DNA of 64,000 nt from Bradyrhizobium rifense. GTDB lineage: Bacteria; Pseudomonadota; Alphaproteobacteria; Rhizobiales; Xanthobacteraceae. The first letter of the stretch is position 1. Each line of letters starts with the position of its first letter. The stretch is from contig NZ_VSSS01000023.1 of the NCBI RefSeq assembly GCF_008123425.1, positions 1 to 64,000 of the forward strand, written 5' to 3'. The position numbers and the translations under genes were made by a program. The notes beneath the pieces were generated by a model. That model saw only the letters and a list, made by a program, of their open reading frames with translations. It did not search any database and was not told the origin of the DNA. Positions 32,301 to 43,000 of the stretch are shown piece by piece.

Positions 32301-34127
32301 ATGTGCGGGATTGTCGGCATTCTCGGGCGCGAGCCGGTTGCAGAGCAATTGGTGGATTCGCTCAAACGTCTTGAATATCGCGGCTACGATTCCGCGGGTG
32401 TCGCCACGCTTGAAGGCAAGCATCTCGAGCGTCGCCGCGCCGAGGGCAAGCTGAAGAATCTGGAGAGGCGGCTGGAAGCCGAGCCCTTGAAGGGCACGAC
32501 CGGCATCGGGCACACCCGCTGGGCCACCCACGGCAAGCCGACCGTCAACAATGCCCATCCGCATGCGACCGAGCGCGTCGCTGTCGTTCACAACGGCATC
32601 ATCGAGAATTTCCGCGAGCTGCGCGAGGAACTCGAAAAGAAGGGCACGGTATTTCACACCCAGACCGACACCGAGATCGTGCTGCACCTCGTCGACGATC
32701 TCTTGACGCGCGGCAACAAGCCGGTGGAGGCAGTGAAGCTGACGCTGGCGCGCTTGCGCGGTGCCTTCGCGCTCGGCTTCATCTTCGCCGGCGACGATGA
32801 TCTGATGATCGGCGCCCGCAACGGCCCGCCGCTTGCGATCGGCTATGGCGACGGCGAGATGTATCTCGGCTCGGACGCGATTGCGCTCGGCCCGTTCACC
32901 GACACGATCAGCTATCTCGAAGACGGCGACTGGGTGGTCCTGACCCACAAGAGCGCGACGATCTTCGACAAGGACGGCCAGGCCGTCCAGCGCGACAAGA
33001 TCAAGCACGCTGCCTCGACCTCGCTGGTCGACAAGGCCAACTACCGCCACTTCATGGCGAAGGAGATCCACGAGCAGCCGGAAGTGGTCGGCCACACGCT
33101 GGCGCGCTATGTCGACATGGCGACCGAGCGCGTCTCGCTGCCGGTCACGCTGCCGTTCGACTTCAAGGACATCCAGCGCATCAACATCACGGCCTGCGGC
33201 ACCGCGAGCTACGCCGGCATCGTTGCAAAATACTGGTTCGAGCGTTTTGCGCGCGTGCCGGTCGAGGTCGATGTCGCCTCCGAATTCCGCTACCGCGAAG
33301 CGCCGCTGCGCAAGGGCGATCTCGCCATCTTCATCTCGCAATCCGGCGAAACCGCCGACACCCTGGCTGCGCTGCGCTACGCCAAGGCCGAGGGCGCCCA
33401 CACCATTGCCGTCGTCAACGTCCCGACCTCGACCATCGCGCGCGAAAGCGAGACCGTGCTGCAGACGCTGGCCGGCCCCGAAATCGGCGTTGCCTCGACC
33501 AAGGCCTTCACCTGCCAGCTCATGGTGCTCGCGAACCTCGCGATTGCGGCCGGCAAGGCTCGCGGCGAATTGTCCGACGAGGACGAGACCAAGCTTGTGC
33601 ACGGCCTGGTCGAAATTCCGCGCCTGATGTCGGATGCGCTTACGACCGAGCTCCAGATCGAGAAGCTCGCGCACAGGATCGCAAAATCCCGCGACGTGCT
33701 CTATCTCGGCCGCGGCACCAGCTACCCGCTGGCGCTGGAAGGCGCGCTGAAGCTGAAGGAAATCTCCTACATCCACGCCGAGGGCTATGCCGCCGGCGAG
33801 CTCAAGCACGGCCCGATCGCGCTGATCGACGAGACCATGCCGGTCGTCGTGATCGCGCCCTATGACCGCGTGTTCGAGAAGACCGTCTCCAACATGCAGG
33901 AGGTCGCCGCCCGCGGCGGCAACATCATCCTGATGACCGACGCCAAGGGTGCGGCGGAGGCGACGGTGGAGTCGCTCGTCACCATCGTCATGCCCGACAT
34001 GGCCGCGGCCTTCACGCCGATGGTCTATGCCGTCCCTGTGCAGCTGCTCGCCTACCACACGGCGGTGGTGATGGGCACCGACGTCGACCAGCCGCGAAAT
34101 CTCGCGAAATCCGTGACGGTGGAATAG
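32301..34127 (+). CDS. glmS: glutamine-fructose-6-phosphate aminotransferase (isomerizing)
   Basis: A 608-residue GlmS. The N-terminal nucleophile Cys2 (CGIVGILG) and GHTRWATHG show the class-II glutaminase. Two SIS domains follow (TACGTASYAG and GRGTSYPLALEGALKLKEIS), and the C-terminus is DQPRNLAKSVTVE as in the family. It converts fructose-6-phosphate and glutamine to glucosamine-6-phosphate. Start at ATG 32301 places Cys second, which the mechanism requires, so the longer frame from 32214 is wrong. Confidence 0.97.
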   Translation: MCGIVGILGREPVAEQLVDSLKRLEYRGYDSAGVATLEGKHLERRRAEGKLKNLERRLEAEPLKGTTGIGHTRWATHGKPTVNNAHPHATERVAVVHNGIIENFRELREELEKKGTVFHTQTDTEIVLHLVDDLLTRGNKPVEAVKLTLARLRGAFALGFIFAGDDDLMIGARNGPPLAIGYGDGEMYLGSDAIALGPFTDTISYLEDGDWVVLTHKSATIFDKDGQAVQRDKIKHAASTSLVDKANYRHFMAKEIHEQPEVVGHTLARYVDMATERVSLPVTLPFDFKDIQRINITACGTASYAGIVAKYWFERFARVPVEVDVASEFRYREAPLRKGDLAIFISQSGETADTLAALRYAKAEGAHTIAVVNVPTSTIARESETVLQTLAGPEIGVASTKAFTCQLMVLANLAIAAGKARGELSDEDETKLVHGLVEIPRLMSDALTTELQIEKLAHRIAKSRDVLYLGRGTSYPLALEGALKLKEISYIHAEGYAAGELKHGPIALIDETMPVVVIAPYDRVFEKTVSNMQEVAARGGNIILMTDAKGAAEATVESLVTIVMPDMAAAFTPMVYAVPVQLLAYHTAVVMGTDVDQPRNLAKSVTVE

Positions 34128-34206
34128 GCAGAAGGGACCAGGCCGCGCTCTTCCAAAACCTGCTAGAAGCCCCTAGCTTGGACGAAGCGACCGACCTGGA
34201 ACCAGA

Positions 34207-34977
34207 ATGACCCCCCGCGACGACGCGCCTGCGCCTCTCGATCCCACCCCGGAGCCGCACACCGGCCTGATGGGCCGTTTTCGTAATTATTTCCTGACCG
34301 GCCTCATTGTCACGGGGCCGATCGCGATCACCTTCTATCTGGTTTGGTGGTTCGTCACCTGGGTCGATGGCGTGGTGCGGCCGTTCATCCCGCTGGCCTA
34401 TCGGCCCGAAACCTACATGCCGTACGTCATTCCCGGCTGGGGACTGATCGTCGCATTCTTCACGCTGACGCTGGTCGGCTTCCTTGCGGCGAACCTGATC
34501 GGCCGGACGCTGGTCGATGTCGGCGAGACCTTCCTCGGCCGAATCCCGGCCGTGCGTGCGATCTATCGCGGCCTCAAGCAGGTGTTCGAGACGCTGTTCT
34601 CGGGCAAGGGCTCGAGCTTCCGCAAAGTCGGCCTCGTGGAGTTTCCATCGCCCGGCATGTGGTCGATCGTGCTGATCTCGCAATCGCCGAACGAGGACGT
34701 TGCGCGCAGCCTGCCGGGGCAGGAAGAACATGTCTCGGTGTTTCTGCCGTGCTCGCCGAACCCGACCACCGGATTCTTCTTTTACGTTCCCAAGAGCAAG
34801 ATCATCGAAGTCGACATGAGCACCGAGGACGCGGCGACGGTGATTATGTCGGCCGGTGTGGTGCAGCCGGGTTCGGCGCCGGATCCAAAAAAGGCAGCCG
34901 CGCTCGCCGGCATGGCGAACGCCGCGCGCATTGCCAACGCTTCGACGCTCCGGCCCGAGCCTGCGAAGGCGGAGTAG
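34207..34977 (+). CDS. DUF502 family membrane protein
   Basis: A 256-residue protein of the DUF502 family. It has two membrane helices (residues about 28-50 and 78-98; YFLTGLIVTGPIAITFYLVW), a conserved RIPAVRAIYRGLKQVFETLF segment, then a beta-rich C-terminal domain with SPNPTTGFFFYVPKSKI. It is 80 bases after glmS on the same strand and may be co-transcribed. Function unknown; the family is widespread in Proteobacteria. Confidence 0.88.
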   Translation: MTPRDDAPAPLDPTPEPHTGLMGRFRNYFLTGLIVTGPIAITFYLVWWFVTWVDGVVRPFIPLAYRPETYMPYVIPGWGLIVAFFTLTLVGFLAANLIGRTLVDVGETFLGRIPAVRAIYRGLKQVFETLFSGKGSSFRKVGLVEFPSPGMWSIVLISQSPNEDVARSLPGQEEHVSVFLPCSPNPTTGFFFYVPKSKIIEVDMSTEDAATVIMSAGVVQPGSAPDPKKAAALAGMANAARIANASTLRPEPAKAE

Positions 34978-35085
34978 GGCTATTCCGCGGCGGGATGGCC
35001 GCGGATCACGCGGGCGTTCGCATCCTCTGCTAATGTTCCGGTCGAACTGAGCGCCAACACTCGGAATTCGAACTGGAGTGCCCCG

Positions 35086-35955
35086 ATGTCCAAGTCGACG
35101 TCCAAGACCATTGCGATCCTTGCGCCCGGTGCCATGGGCAGCGCGGTGGCCCGCCGCCTGAGCGAAAACGGCGCACGCGTGCTGACGTCCTTGAAGGGGC
35201 GCAGCGAGGCGACGCTGAAAAGGGCCGCGGATGCCGGCATGGTCGGCGCCGAGGACGAGGCGATTGCGGACGCCGACATCATCCTCTCGATCGTGCCGCC
35301 CGGCGAGGCGGTGGCGCTGGCCGAGCGGCTCGCCGCATTGATCGTGAAGCGTAACAAGAAGCCGGTCGTGGTCGACTGCAACGCCGTCAATGTCGACACG
35401 GTGAAGCGGATCGAGGAGATCATCGGCTCGGCGCAGGCGCCGTTCGTCGACGGCGGCATCATCGGCTTCCCGCCGCAGCCGGGCGGCAAGAGCCCGGCGT
35501 TCTACATGTCGGGCGAACATGCCAGGGATGTCGCGGTGCTGAAGGAATTCGGGCTCGACATGCGCATCGTCGAAGGCCCGGTGGGGGCGGCCTCTGCGCT
35601 CAAGATGTCCTACGCCGGCATCGTCAAAGGTCTCGCCGGGATTAGCTCGGCCATGGTGGTCGCTGCGACCAAAGCAGGGGCCGCGGATGCGCTGCGCGAC
35701 GAGCTCGCGCTCAGCCAGCCCGCGATCCTGGCGCGGCTCGAGGTCGCGCTGCCCGACATGATCCCGAAGGCCTATCGCTGGGTCGCGGAGATGCAGGAGA
35801 TTTCCGGCTTCCTCGGGCCGGATCATCCGGCAAGCCAGATCTACCAGGGTTTTGCCAGATGGTTCGAGCATCTGGCCGGGGACGCCAAGGGCGAGGCGGT
35901 CGATGCGTCGCTATTGAAGGCGTTTGCCGCCAATATCGGGACGAAAAAGGCCTGA
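35086..35955 (+). CDS. NAD(P)-dependent oxidoreductase, 6-phosphogluconate-dehydrogenase-like with DUF1932
   Basis: A 289-residue protein. The N-terminal Rossmann motif APGAMGSAVARRL (about 13-25) is followed by the beta-hydroxyacid dehydrogenase middle part (FVDGGIIGFPPQ near 122) and a DUF1932 helical C-terminus (AASALKMSYAGIVKGLAG near 170). Substrate unknown. The spacing of about 110 bases to DUF502 suggests its own promoter. Confidence 0.85.
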   Translation: MSKSTSKTIAILAPGAMGSAVARRLSENGARVLTSLKGRSEATLKRAADAGMVGAEDEAIADADIILSIVPPGEAVALAERLAALIVKRNKKPVVVDCNAVNVDTVKRIEEIIGSAQAPFVDGGIIGFPPQPGGKSPAFYMSGEHARDVAVLKEFGLDMRIVEGPVGAASALKMSYAGIVKGLAGISSAMVVAATKAGAADALRDELALSQPAILARLEVALPDMIPKAYRWVAEMQEISGFLGPDHPASQIYQGFARWFEHLAGDAKGEAVDASLLKAFAANIGTKKA

Positions 35956-36176
35956 TTGGCAGGCATTTCACGGTCGGAACGTCAGTTCGGCTGACCCGTA
36001 GCGTGGGCTTTGGGATCGCGAACGCGTGAGCTGACTTCGCGGCGTCCCGCGTGACGAAACATGGCCGGCGCTCATGAAGCCGTTTGCGCGACCGGCGAAG
36101 CCCATTTGCGCCGGTCTCGAAGATGCCGGGAAATCCGCCACGGCTAATGTTGGCCCCATCGACAATGGGGTTGATC

Positions 36177-36446
36177 ATGTCTCATTCATTTCGCCAGATC
36201 AGTTTTGCCATCGCCTTTGCCGCGTCCGCTTTGACCTTGCCCAATGCTGCACACGCCTACAGTGCGGAAGCACAACAGATGTGCACCAGCGACGCCCTCC
36301 GTCTTTGCAGCTCTGAGATCCCGAACATCCCGCGCATCACCGCGTGCATGATGCAGCATAAATCCGAGCTCAGCCCGGAATGCCGCGCAGTCATGGACCG
36401 TGACGCTGCGCCGCAGCCGACAAAGACGGGTCCGGATCTGGAGTGA
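36177..36446 (+). CDS. small secreted cysteine-containing protein
   Basis: An 89-residue protein with a Sec signal peptide (FAIAFAASALTLPNAAHA, cleavage near residue 27). The mature domain has four cysteines (CTSDALRLC, ITACM, SPECR) likely forming two disulfides, and a short tail. GGGG before ATG 36177 supports the start over the longer frame to 36084. It should be periplasmic. Proteins of this form are common in Rhizobiales; function unknown. Confidence 0.75.
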   Translation: MSHSFRQISFAIAFAASALTLPNAAHAYSAEAQQMCTSDALRLCSSEIPNIPRITACMMQHKSELSPECRAVMDRDAAPQPTKTGPDLE

Positions 36447-36584
36447 GCGCGCTCTGCGTTGTAGCGCCACACCTCCCGCATCAAACTCCCATCGAATTGC
36501 CCCCGCGCCAGGCTAGAAGCTGAATCCGCTTGCCGTTGCAATGCGGTGATGGCTGAATATCGCCAACGTGACACGGGAGTTGCA

Positions 36585-37514
36585 ATGAGAGTGCTGGTGA
36601 TCGGCGCGGGAGCGCTCGGAGGCTATTACGGAGCTTGCCTGGTCCGAGCGGGCGCCGACGTGACGTTTTTGGTGCGGTCCGCGCGGGCGGAGCAATTGCG
36701 GCGGGATGGGTTGAGGGTCACGAGCCCGCACGGCGACTTCGCCGTGCAGCCGAAGATCGTCCTGGCGAACGAGCTCAAGGAGCCGTTCGACGTCGTGCTT
36801 GTTGGCGTGAAGGCCTATTCGCTCGACGACGCGATGAGCCAGTTTGCCCCGGCCGTCGGCGCGAGCACGATGATCTTGCCGATCCTGAACGGGTTGAAAC
36901 ATATCGACGCGCTGACTGCGCGGTTCGGCGCCGGGCACGTCCTCGGTGGGCTGGCGAATGTCAGCGCCGGGCTCGACGCGGACGGTCGCGTCGTTCAATT
37001 CATGGCCAACCAGACCATCGTCTTCGGCGAGACCAAGGGGGCGTTGAGCGAGCGTGTGCTGGCTCTGGAGAAGCTGCTCCGGGTCCCCGGTATCGACGTG
37101 CGCGCCAGCGACACGATCATGCAGGACATGTGGGAAAAGTTCGTCCAGCTCAGCACGCTCGCCGGCATCACCTGCTTGATGCGCGCGAGCGTTGGCGACA
37201 TCCTGATTGTGCCAAAGGGCGAGGAACTGATCTTCCGCCTGTTCGCCGAGCACTGCGCCGTCGCAACAGCGTCCGGTTTCGAGCCGCGGGCGCCGTTCAT
37301 CGAGTTCGACCGAAAACTATTCACGACCCAGAACTCGCCGTTGAAGGCGTCGATGCTGCGGGACATCGAACGTGGTTCGGTGACCGAGGCGGAACACATC
37401 CTTGGCGACATGGCCAATCGGGGCCGTGCGCTCGGCATCGAAACCCCTATGCTGGATATCGCCCGGGCGCATGTGGCCGCCTATGAGGTTGGGCGGCAAA
37501 GGGCCGCGAGCTAA
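36585..37514 (+). CDS. 2-dehydropantoate 2-reductase (ketopantoate reductase family)
   Basis: A 309-residue ApbA/PanE-family enzyme. The N-terminal GAGALGGYYGACL binds NADPH, VLVGVKAYSLDDA carries the substrate-site Lys, and the C-terminal ApbA_C domain has ASMLRDIERGSVTEAEHI. The family reduces ketopantoate in pantothenate synthesis; several paralogs with other substrates occur, so panE itself is not claimed. GGGAG precedes ATG 36585. It converges with recG with a 4-base overlap of stop codons. Confidence 0.85.
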   Translation: MRVLVIGAGALGGYYGACLVRAGADVTFLVRSARAEQLRRDGLRVTSPHGDFAVQPKIVLANELKEPFDVVLVGVKAYSLDDAMSQFAPAVGASTMILPILNGLKHIDALTARFGAGHVLGGLANVSAGLDADGRVVQFMANQTIVFGETKGALSERVLALEKLLRVPGIDVRASDTIMQDMWEKFVQLSTLAGITCLMRASVGDILIVPKGEELIFRLFAEHCAVATASGFEPRAPFIEFDRKLFTTQNSPLKASMLRDIERGSVTEAEHILGDMANRGRALGIETPMLDIARAHVAAYEVGRQRAAS

Positions 37515-39619
37515 CCCGCCCCGATCAGCGGGATCGCCTCGTCCCGCTCGTAGAGATACAGCAGGCAGCGCAGCGCTTCGCCGCGCTCACCCTTCAGCTT
37601 CGGATCGTCCTTCATGATGCGCAGCGCCTCGTCGCGGGCCTGCGTGATGAGCTGGCCGTGGACCTCCGAGCGCGCGATGCGGTAGCCGGGCAGGCCGCTC
37701 TGGCGAACGCCGAGCACATCGCCTTCGCCGCGCAGCTTCAGATCCTCCTCGGCGATGCGAAACCCGTCGGTGGTCTCGCGGATCACTTTCAGCCGCGCCT
37801 TCGACATTTCGCCGAGCGGTTCGCTGTAGAGCAGAATGCAGGTCGAAGCCTCCGAGCCGCGCCCGATGCGGCCGCGAAGCTGGTGCAGCTGGGCGAGGCC
37901 GAAGCGTTCCGCATTCTCGATCACCATGATCGTGGCGGCCGGCACGTCGACGCCGACCTCGACCACGGTGGTCGCGACCAGAAGCCCGATCTCGTGGGCC
38001 GCGAACTGGCCCATCACGCGATCCTTCTCGGTGCCCTTCATTTGGCCGTGGACAAGGCCGACGCGGTCGCCAAAACGCTGCTGGAGGCTCTCGAAGCGCT
38101 TGGTCGCGTTGGTGAGATGCTCGGTGCCTTCAGCCTCGGATTCCTCGACCAGCGGGCAGATCCAGTACACCAGCTTGCCGGATTCGATCGCGCGGCCGAC
38201 GCCGTCCATGACTTCACCGAGCCGGCTCATGGCGACGGCACGGGTGTCGATCGGCTGGCGGCCGGCGGGCTTTTCGCGCAACTCGCTGATGTCCATATCG
38301 CCAAAATAGGTCAGCACCAGCGTGCGCGGGATCGGCGTGGCGCTCAGCACGAGAACATCGACCGCTTCGCCCTTCGAGGTCAGCGCCAGCCGCTCGCGCA
38401 CGCCAAAGCGGTGCTGCTCGTCGACGATGGCCAGCGCCAGATCGTGGAAGATCACGTCGTCCTGGATCAGCGCATGGGTGCCGACGAGGAGATCGATCTC
38501 GCCCTCTGCGAGCTCTGTGATGATCTCGCGCCGCTCCTTGCCCTTTTCGCGGCCGGTGAGGATCGCGACCCGCAAGCCCGCGCGCTCGGCGAGGGGGGCA
38601 ATGGTCTTGATGTGCTGGCGTGCCAGAATTTCGGTCGGGGCCATCAGAGCGGCCTGCTTGCCGACCTCGGCGACCGCAGCGGCCGCCAGCAGCGCGACCA
38701 CGGTCTTGCCGGAGCCGACATCACCCTGGAGCAGGCGCAGCATGCGCACGGGTTGTTGCAGATCGTTGGCGATCGCCGCGGCTGCGTCGCGTTGGGAGGA
38801 CGTCAGCGCGTAGGGCAGGGCGTCGATGATCTTGTGGCGCAGGTGACCGTCGCCGGCATTGCGTACGCCAGCGGGGCGGCGCAGCTGCGCGCGGATCAGA
38901 GCGAGCGCGAGCTGGCCGGCAAGCAGTTCGTCAAAGGCGAGACGGGACCAGTAGCGCTGGTCCGGCAGAATGTCCGTCAGCTCGACCGGCTGGTGCACCC
39001 GATTGAGCGCTTCGGCGATCGGCGGGAAATTGCAGCGGCGCAGCACGTCCGGACTGATCCATTCCGGCAGGGCCGGCAGCTTCTGCAGCGCTTGCGCGAC
39101 CGCGCGGCGGAGCGAGCCGAGCGCGAGGCCCTCGGTGAGGGGATAGACGGGGTCGATGCCCGAGAGCTTCGAGATCGCCTCCTCGTCGAGCACGCGGTCG
39201 GGATGCACGATCTGCGGGATGCCGTCATACATCTGCAGCGTGCCGGAGACGTAGCGCTTCTCGCCCATCGGCAGCAGCTTTTCGACATAGCCGGGCTTGG
39301 CGCGGAAGAAGGTCAGCACGACGTCGCCGGTGTCGTCGCTGGCATAGACCAGATACGGCGCGCGTGCGTTGCGCGGCGGGGGCGGGCGGTGGCGGTCGAC
39401 GGTGATCTCCAGCGTCACCATGGTTCCCTGGACCGCGTCGCGGATTTTCGGCCGCGCCCGGCGGTCGATGACCTGGCTCGGCAGATGCAGCAGCAGATCG
39501 ACCAGCCGCGGCGTTTCGTTGCGGCTGAGCAGATATTGCAGCAGCTTGTCCTGCTTAGGACCGACGCCGGACAGGCTGGTCACGGGAGCAAACAGCGGAT
39601 TGAGCAGGCTGGGACGCAT
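37511..39619 (-). CDS. recG: ATP-dependent DNA helicase RecG
   Basis: A 702-residue RecG. The N-terminal wedge/OB domain (about 1-230) is followed by helicase domains with Walker A LLQGDVGSGKTVVALL (about 280), DExH box AIVDEQHRFG (about 385), and late motifs VEVGVDVPAATIMVIE and HQLRGRIGRG. It remodels stalled forks and Holliday junctions. ATG 39619 (MRPSLLNPLF) gives the family length; the frame upstream to 39745 is extension. Confidence 0.95.
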   Translation of the reverse strand: MRPSLLNPLFAPVTSLSGVGPKQDKLLQYLLSRNETPRLVDLLLHLPSQVIDRRARPKIRDAVQGTMVTLEITVDRHRPPPPRNARAPYLVYASDDTGDVVLTFFRAKPGYVEKLLPMGEKRYVSGTLQMYDGIPQIVHPDRVLDEEAISKLSGIDPVYPLTEGLALGSLRRAVAQALQKLPALPEWISPDVLRRCNFPPIAEALNRVHQPVELTDILPDQRYWSRLAFDELLAGQLALALIRAQLRRPAGVRNAGDGHLRHKIIDALPYALTSSQRDAAAAIANDLQQPVRMLRLLQGDVGSGKTVVALLAAAAVAEVGKQAALMAPTEILARQHIKTIAPLAERAGLRVAILTGREKGKERREIITELAEGEIDLLVGTHALIQDDVIFHDLALAIVDEQHRFGVRERLALTSKGEAVDVLVLSATPIPRTLVLTYFGDMDISELREKPAGRQPIDTRAVAMSRLGEVMDGVGRAIESGKLVYWICPLVEESEAEGTEHLTNATKRFESLQQRFGDRVGLVHGQMKGTEKDRVMGQFAAHEIGLLVATTVVEVGVDVPAATIMVIENAERFGLAQLHQLRGRIGRGSEASTCILLYSEPLGEMSKARLKVIRETTDGFRIAEEDLKLRGEGDVLGVRQSGLPGYRIARSEVHGQLITQARDEALRIMKDDPKLKGERGEALRCLLYLYERDEAIPLIGAG

Positions 39620-39650
39620 GGATGCGAATCTAGGATCGTTTCGGCTTGTC

Positions 39651-39673
39651 ATGCCCGGCTTTATGCCGGGCAT
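39651..39673. repeat. short palindromic intergenic repeat
   Basis: ATGCCCGGC, loop TTTAT, GCCGGGCAT, then CCACGGCTTTTTT. It lies in the divergent recG-sdhE gap. Similar ATGCCCGG palindromes are frequent between Bradyrhizobium genes, so a dispersed repeat is more likely than a terminator here, although six T follow. Confidence 0.5.
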
Positions 39674-39804
39674 CCACGGCTTTTTTCGTAGTCCTTCGCG
39701 GGCACCGGGCCATGCCAAATCGAGGGCTGACACAGGCGGTCCCAATGGCTATATCACCCCGGCCCGGCACGTCCGGGCTTTCTGCGTTTGACTGGATTTG
39801 AGAC

Positions 39805-40095
39805 ATGACGGGAACGACACGATCGAGCAACGGGCTGGACGACCGCCGCAAGCGGTTGCTGTTCCGCTGCTGGCACCGCGGCACGCGCGAGATGGACCTG
39901 ATTCTCGGCCGCTTCGCGGATGCCGAGATCGCCAACCTCTCCGACGCCGAGCTGACCGAGCTGGAGACCCTTCTCGAAGAGTCCGATCCCGATCTCTATG
40001 CCGCCATCACCGGTGACAAGGTGCTGCCACCTGATGTCACCGGTGCGCTGTTTGCCCGCATCAAGGCCTATCCGATCGCGGACCGCGAGGTATGA
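39805..40095 (+). CDS. sdhE: FAD assembly factor SdhE
   Basis: A 96-residue SdhE/YgfY family protein. The conserved RGTREMD (residues 26-32) contains the RGxxE motif that assists covalent flavin attachment to SdhA; the five-helix bundle sequence and C-terminal PIADREV fit the family. It overlaps mfd by 4 bases (ATGA), the usual alphaproteobacterial recG-sdhE-mfd order. Confidence 0.92.
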   Translation: MTGTTRSSNGLDDRRKRLLFRCWHRGTREMDLILGRFADAEIANLSDAELTELETLLEESDPDLYAAITGDKVLPPDVTGALFARIKAYPIADREV

Positions 40096-43000
40096 AACCG
40101 GGAATGAAATCTCCGGCCGAGCTGCTGACGCCCGGCCGCGCGCTGACGCTTGCCAATGTCGCCGAGGGCGCTGAGGGCCTCGTCATCTCCGATCTGGCGC
40201 GGGCCATCGCGGCACGGCCGAAAAAGCCGGCCGTCAGCCTTGCTGTGGTCTGCCGCGACGGTGCCCGGATGCAGCAGCTCGAACGCGCGCTGCAATTTTT
40301 CGCGCCGGATCTGCCGGTGCTGACCTTCCCGGCCTGGGATTGCCAGCCCTATGACCGTGTCTCGCCGCATGGCGGCGTTCTGGCGCAACGCCTGACCACG
40401 CTGGCGCGGCTGGCCCCGCTGACCGGCAGCGACAAGCCGCTGATCGTGCTGACCACGGTGAACGCAATCGTGCAGCGTGTGCCCGCGCGCGAGCTGGTCG
40501 CGGCGCAGGCGCTGTCGGTTGCGCCGGGCAATGTCGTGCCGATGGACACCATCATCGCCTGGCTCGAGCACAACGGCTACAACCGCTCCTCGACCGTCCG
40601 CGAGCCCGGCGAATATGCCGTGCGCGGCGGCATTCTGGACCTGTTTCCGGCCGGCCTCGAACAGCCGGTCCGGTTCGACTTCTTCGGCGACAGCCTGGAA
40701 TCGATCCGCACCTTCGACGCCGAGACCCAGCGCACGCTGCTCGACATGCGCGCGCTCGACCTCGTCCCGATCTCGGAATTCCAGCTCGTCACCGACACCA
40801 TCCGCCGCTTCCGCATGGGCTACGTCGCCGAGTTCGGCGCCCCCGAGCGCGATGACGCGCTGTACGAGGCCGTCAGCGAAGGCCGCCGTCATCCCGGCAT
40901 GGAGCACTGGCTGCCGCTCTTCCAGGACCGGATGGACACGCTGTTCGACTATCTGCAAGGGGCCGCCGTCGCGATCGAGCCGCAGGCCGAGGACGCCGTC
41001 CGTGAGCGCTTCAAGCAGATCCAGGACTATTACGAGGCCCGCCGCGATGCGATGGAGCATCCCGCCGGCGGCGCCATCTACAAGCCGCTGCCGCCTGACA
41101 GGCTCTATCTGACCGAGAGCGAGTGGGGCAAACGCCTCGGCGACATCCCGTTGGCGCGGCTGACGCAGTTCTCCGTACCGGCCGACGGCGTGAGCGTCGT
41201 CGATGCCGGCGCGCGAAAAGGCCGCGACTTCGCGCCGGAACGTAACGACGGCACGGTCAACGTGTTCGAGTCCGTCGTCGCGCATGTCATGGGCCTGCAG
41301 GCGAACCGCAAGAAAGTCGTGATCGCACTCTGGAGCGAAGGCTCGCGCGACCGCATGACCTCGATGCTGCGCGACCACAAGCTGACCCACACCACCAGCG
41401 TCAACGCCTGGCGGACGGTGCAGGCGACCCCGCGCAACGAGACCATGCTCGCTGTGCTCGGCTTGGAGGCCGGTTTCGAGACCGACGAGATCGCGCTGAT
41501 CAGCGAGCAGGACATTCTGGGCGACCGCCTGGTGCGGACGCGCAAGGCCAGCCGCAAGCTCGACAATTTCATCTCGGAGATCACGAGCCTCACCGCGGGT
41601 GACATCGTCGTCCACGCCGATCATGGCATCGGCCGCTTTGTCGGCCTGCAAACGCTCGACGTCGCCGGCGCGCCGCATGACTGCCTCGAGCTGCATTATG
41701 CCGCCGACGCAAAACTGTTCCTGCCGGTCGAGAACATCGAGCTGCTGTCGCGCTACGGCTCCGACCAGACCACGGTCGAGCTCGATCGTCTCGGCGGCTC
41801 CGGCTGGCAGACCCGAAAAGCAAAGCTCAAGAACCGCATCCGCGAGATCGCGGGCGAGCTGATCAAGATTGCTGCCGCGCGTCATTTGCACGAGGCACCC
41901 AAGCTGCCGGTGCAGCAAGGCATCTATGACGAGTTCTGCGCACGCTTTCCCTATGACGAGACCGAGGACCAGCTAGGGGCCATCGAATCCACCCTGAAAG
42001 ACCTCGAGCTCGGCCGTCCGATGGACCGGCTGATCTGCGGCGACGTCGGCTTCGGCAAGACCGAGGTCGCGCTCCGTGCGGCCTTTGCCGTGGCGCTCGA
42101 AGGCAAGCAGGTTGCGGTCGTGGTGCCGACCACGCTGCTGGCGCGCCAGCATCACAGGACCTTCACCGAGCGCTTCAAGGGCTTTCCCGTGAACGTGGCG
42201 CAGGCCTCGCGCCTGGTCCCGACCAAGGAGCTCAATTTGGTCAAGAAGGGCATCGCCGACGGCTCGGTCGACATCGTCGTCGGCACCCACGCGCTGCTCG
42301 GCAAGGCGATCAAGTTCCGCGACCTCGGCCTCGTCATCGTCGACGAGGAACAGCACTTTGGCGTCACCCACAAGGAGCGGCTGAAGGCGCTTCGTTCCGA
42401 GGTGCACGTGCTGACGCTGTCGGCCACGCCGATCCCGCGCACGCTGCAACTGGCGCTGACCGGCGTCCGCGAGCTCTCGATCATCGCCTCGCCTCCAGTT
42501 GACCGTCTCGCGGTGCGCACCTTCGTCGCCCCGCACGATCCGCTGATGATCCGCGAGGCGCTGCTGCGCGAGCGTTATCGCGGCGGGCAGGCGTTCTACG
42601 TGGTGCCGCGCATCGACGACCTCGCCGAGGTCAAGGATTTCCTCGACAAGAACGTGCCGGAGATGAAGGTCGCGGTCGCGCACGGCCAGATGCCGCCCGC
42701 CGTGATCGAGGACATCATGACCGCGTTCTATGACGGCAAGTTCGACATCCTGCTGTCGACCACCATCGTCGAATCCGGCCTCGACATTCCCAACGCCAAC
42801 ACGCTCATCGTGCACCGCGCCGACATGTTCGGCCTTGCCCAGCTCTACCAGCTCCGCGGCCGCGTCGGCCGTTCCAAGCTGCGGGCCTATGCGCTGTTCA
42901 CGCTGCCGGCGCAGCAGAAGATCACGGTGCAGGCCGAGCGCCGGCTCACCGTGCTGCAATCGCTGGAGACGCTGGGCGCGGGCTTCCAGCTCGCCTCGCA

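Noticed and set aside
32262..34058. 598-codon frame antisense to glmS
   Set aside because: glmS is complete with catalytic Cys and SIS domains; the antisense frame is compositional.
37658..39691. 677-codon frame antisense to recG
   Set aside because: Same shadow effect over a core gene with all helicase motifs.
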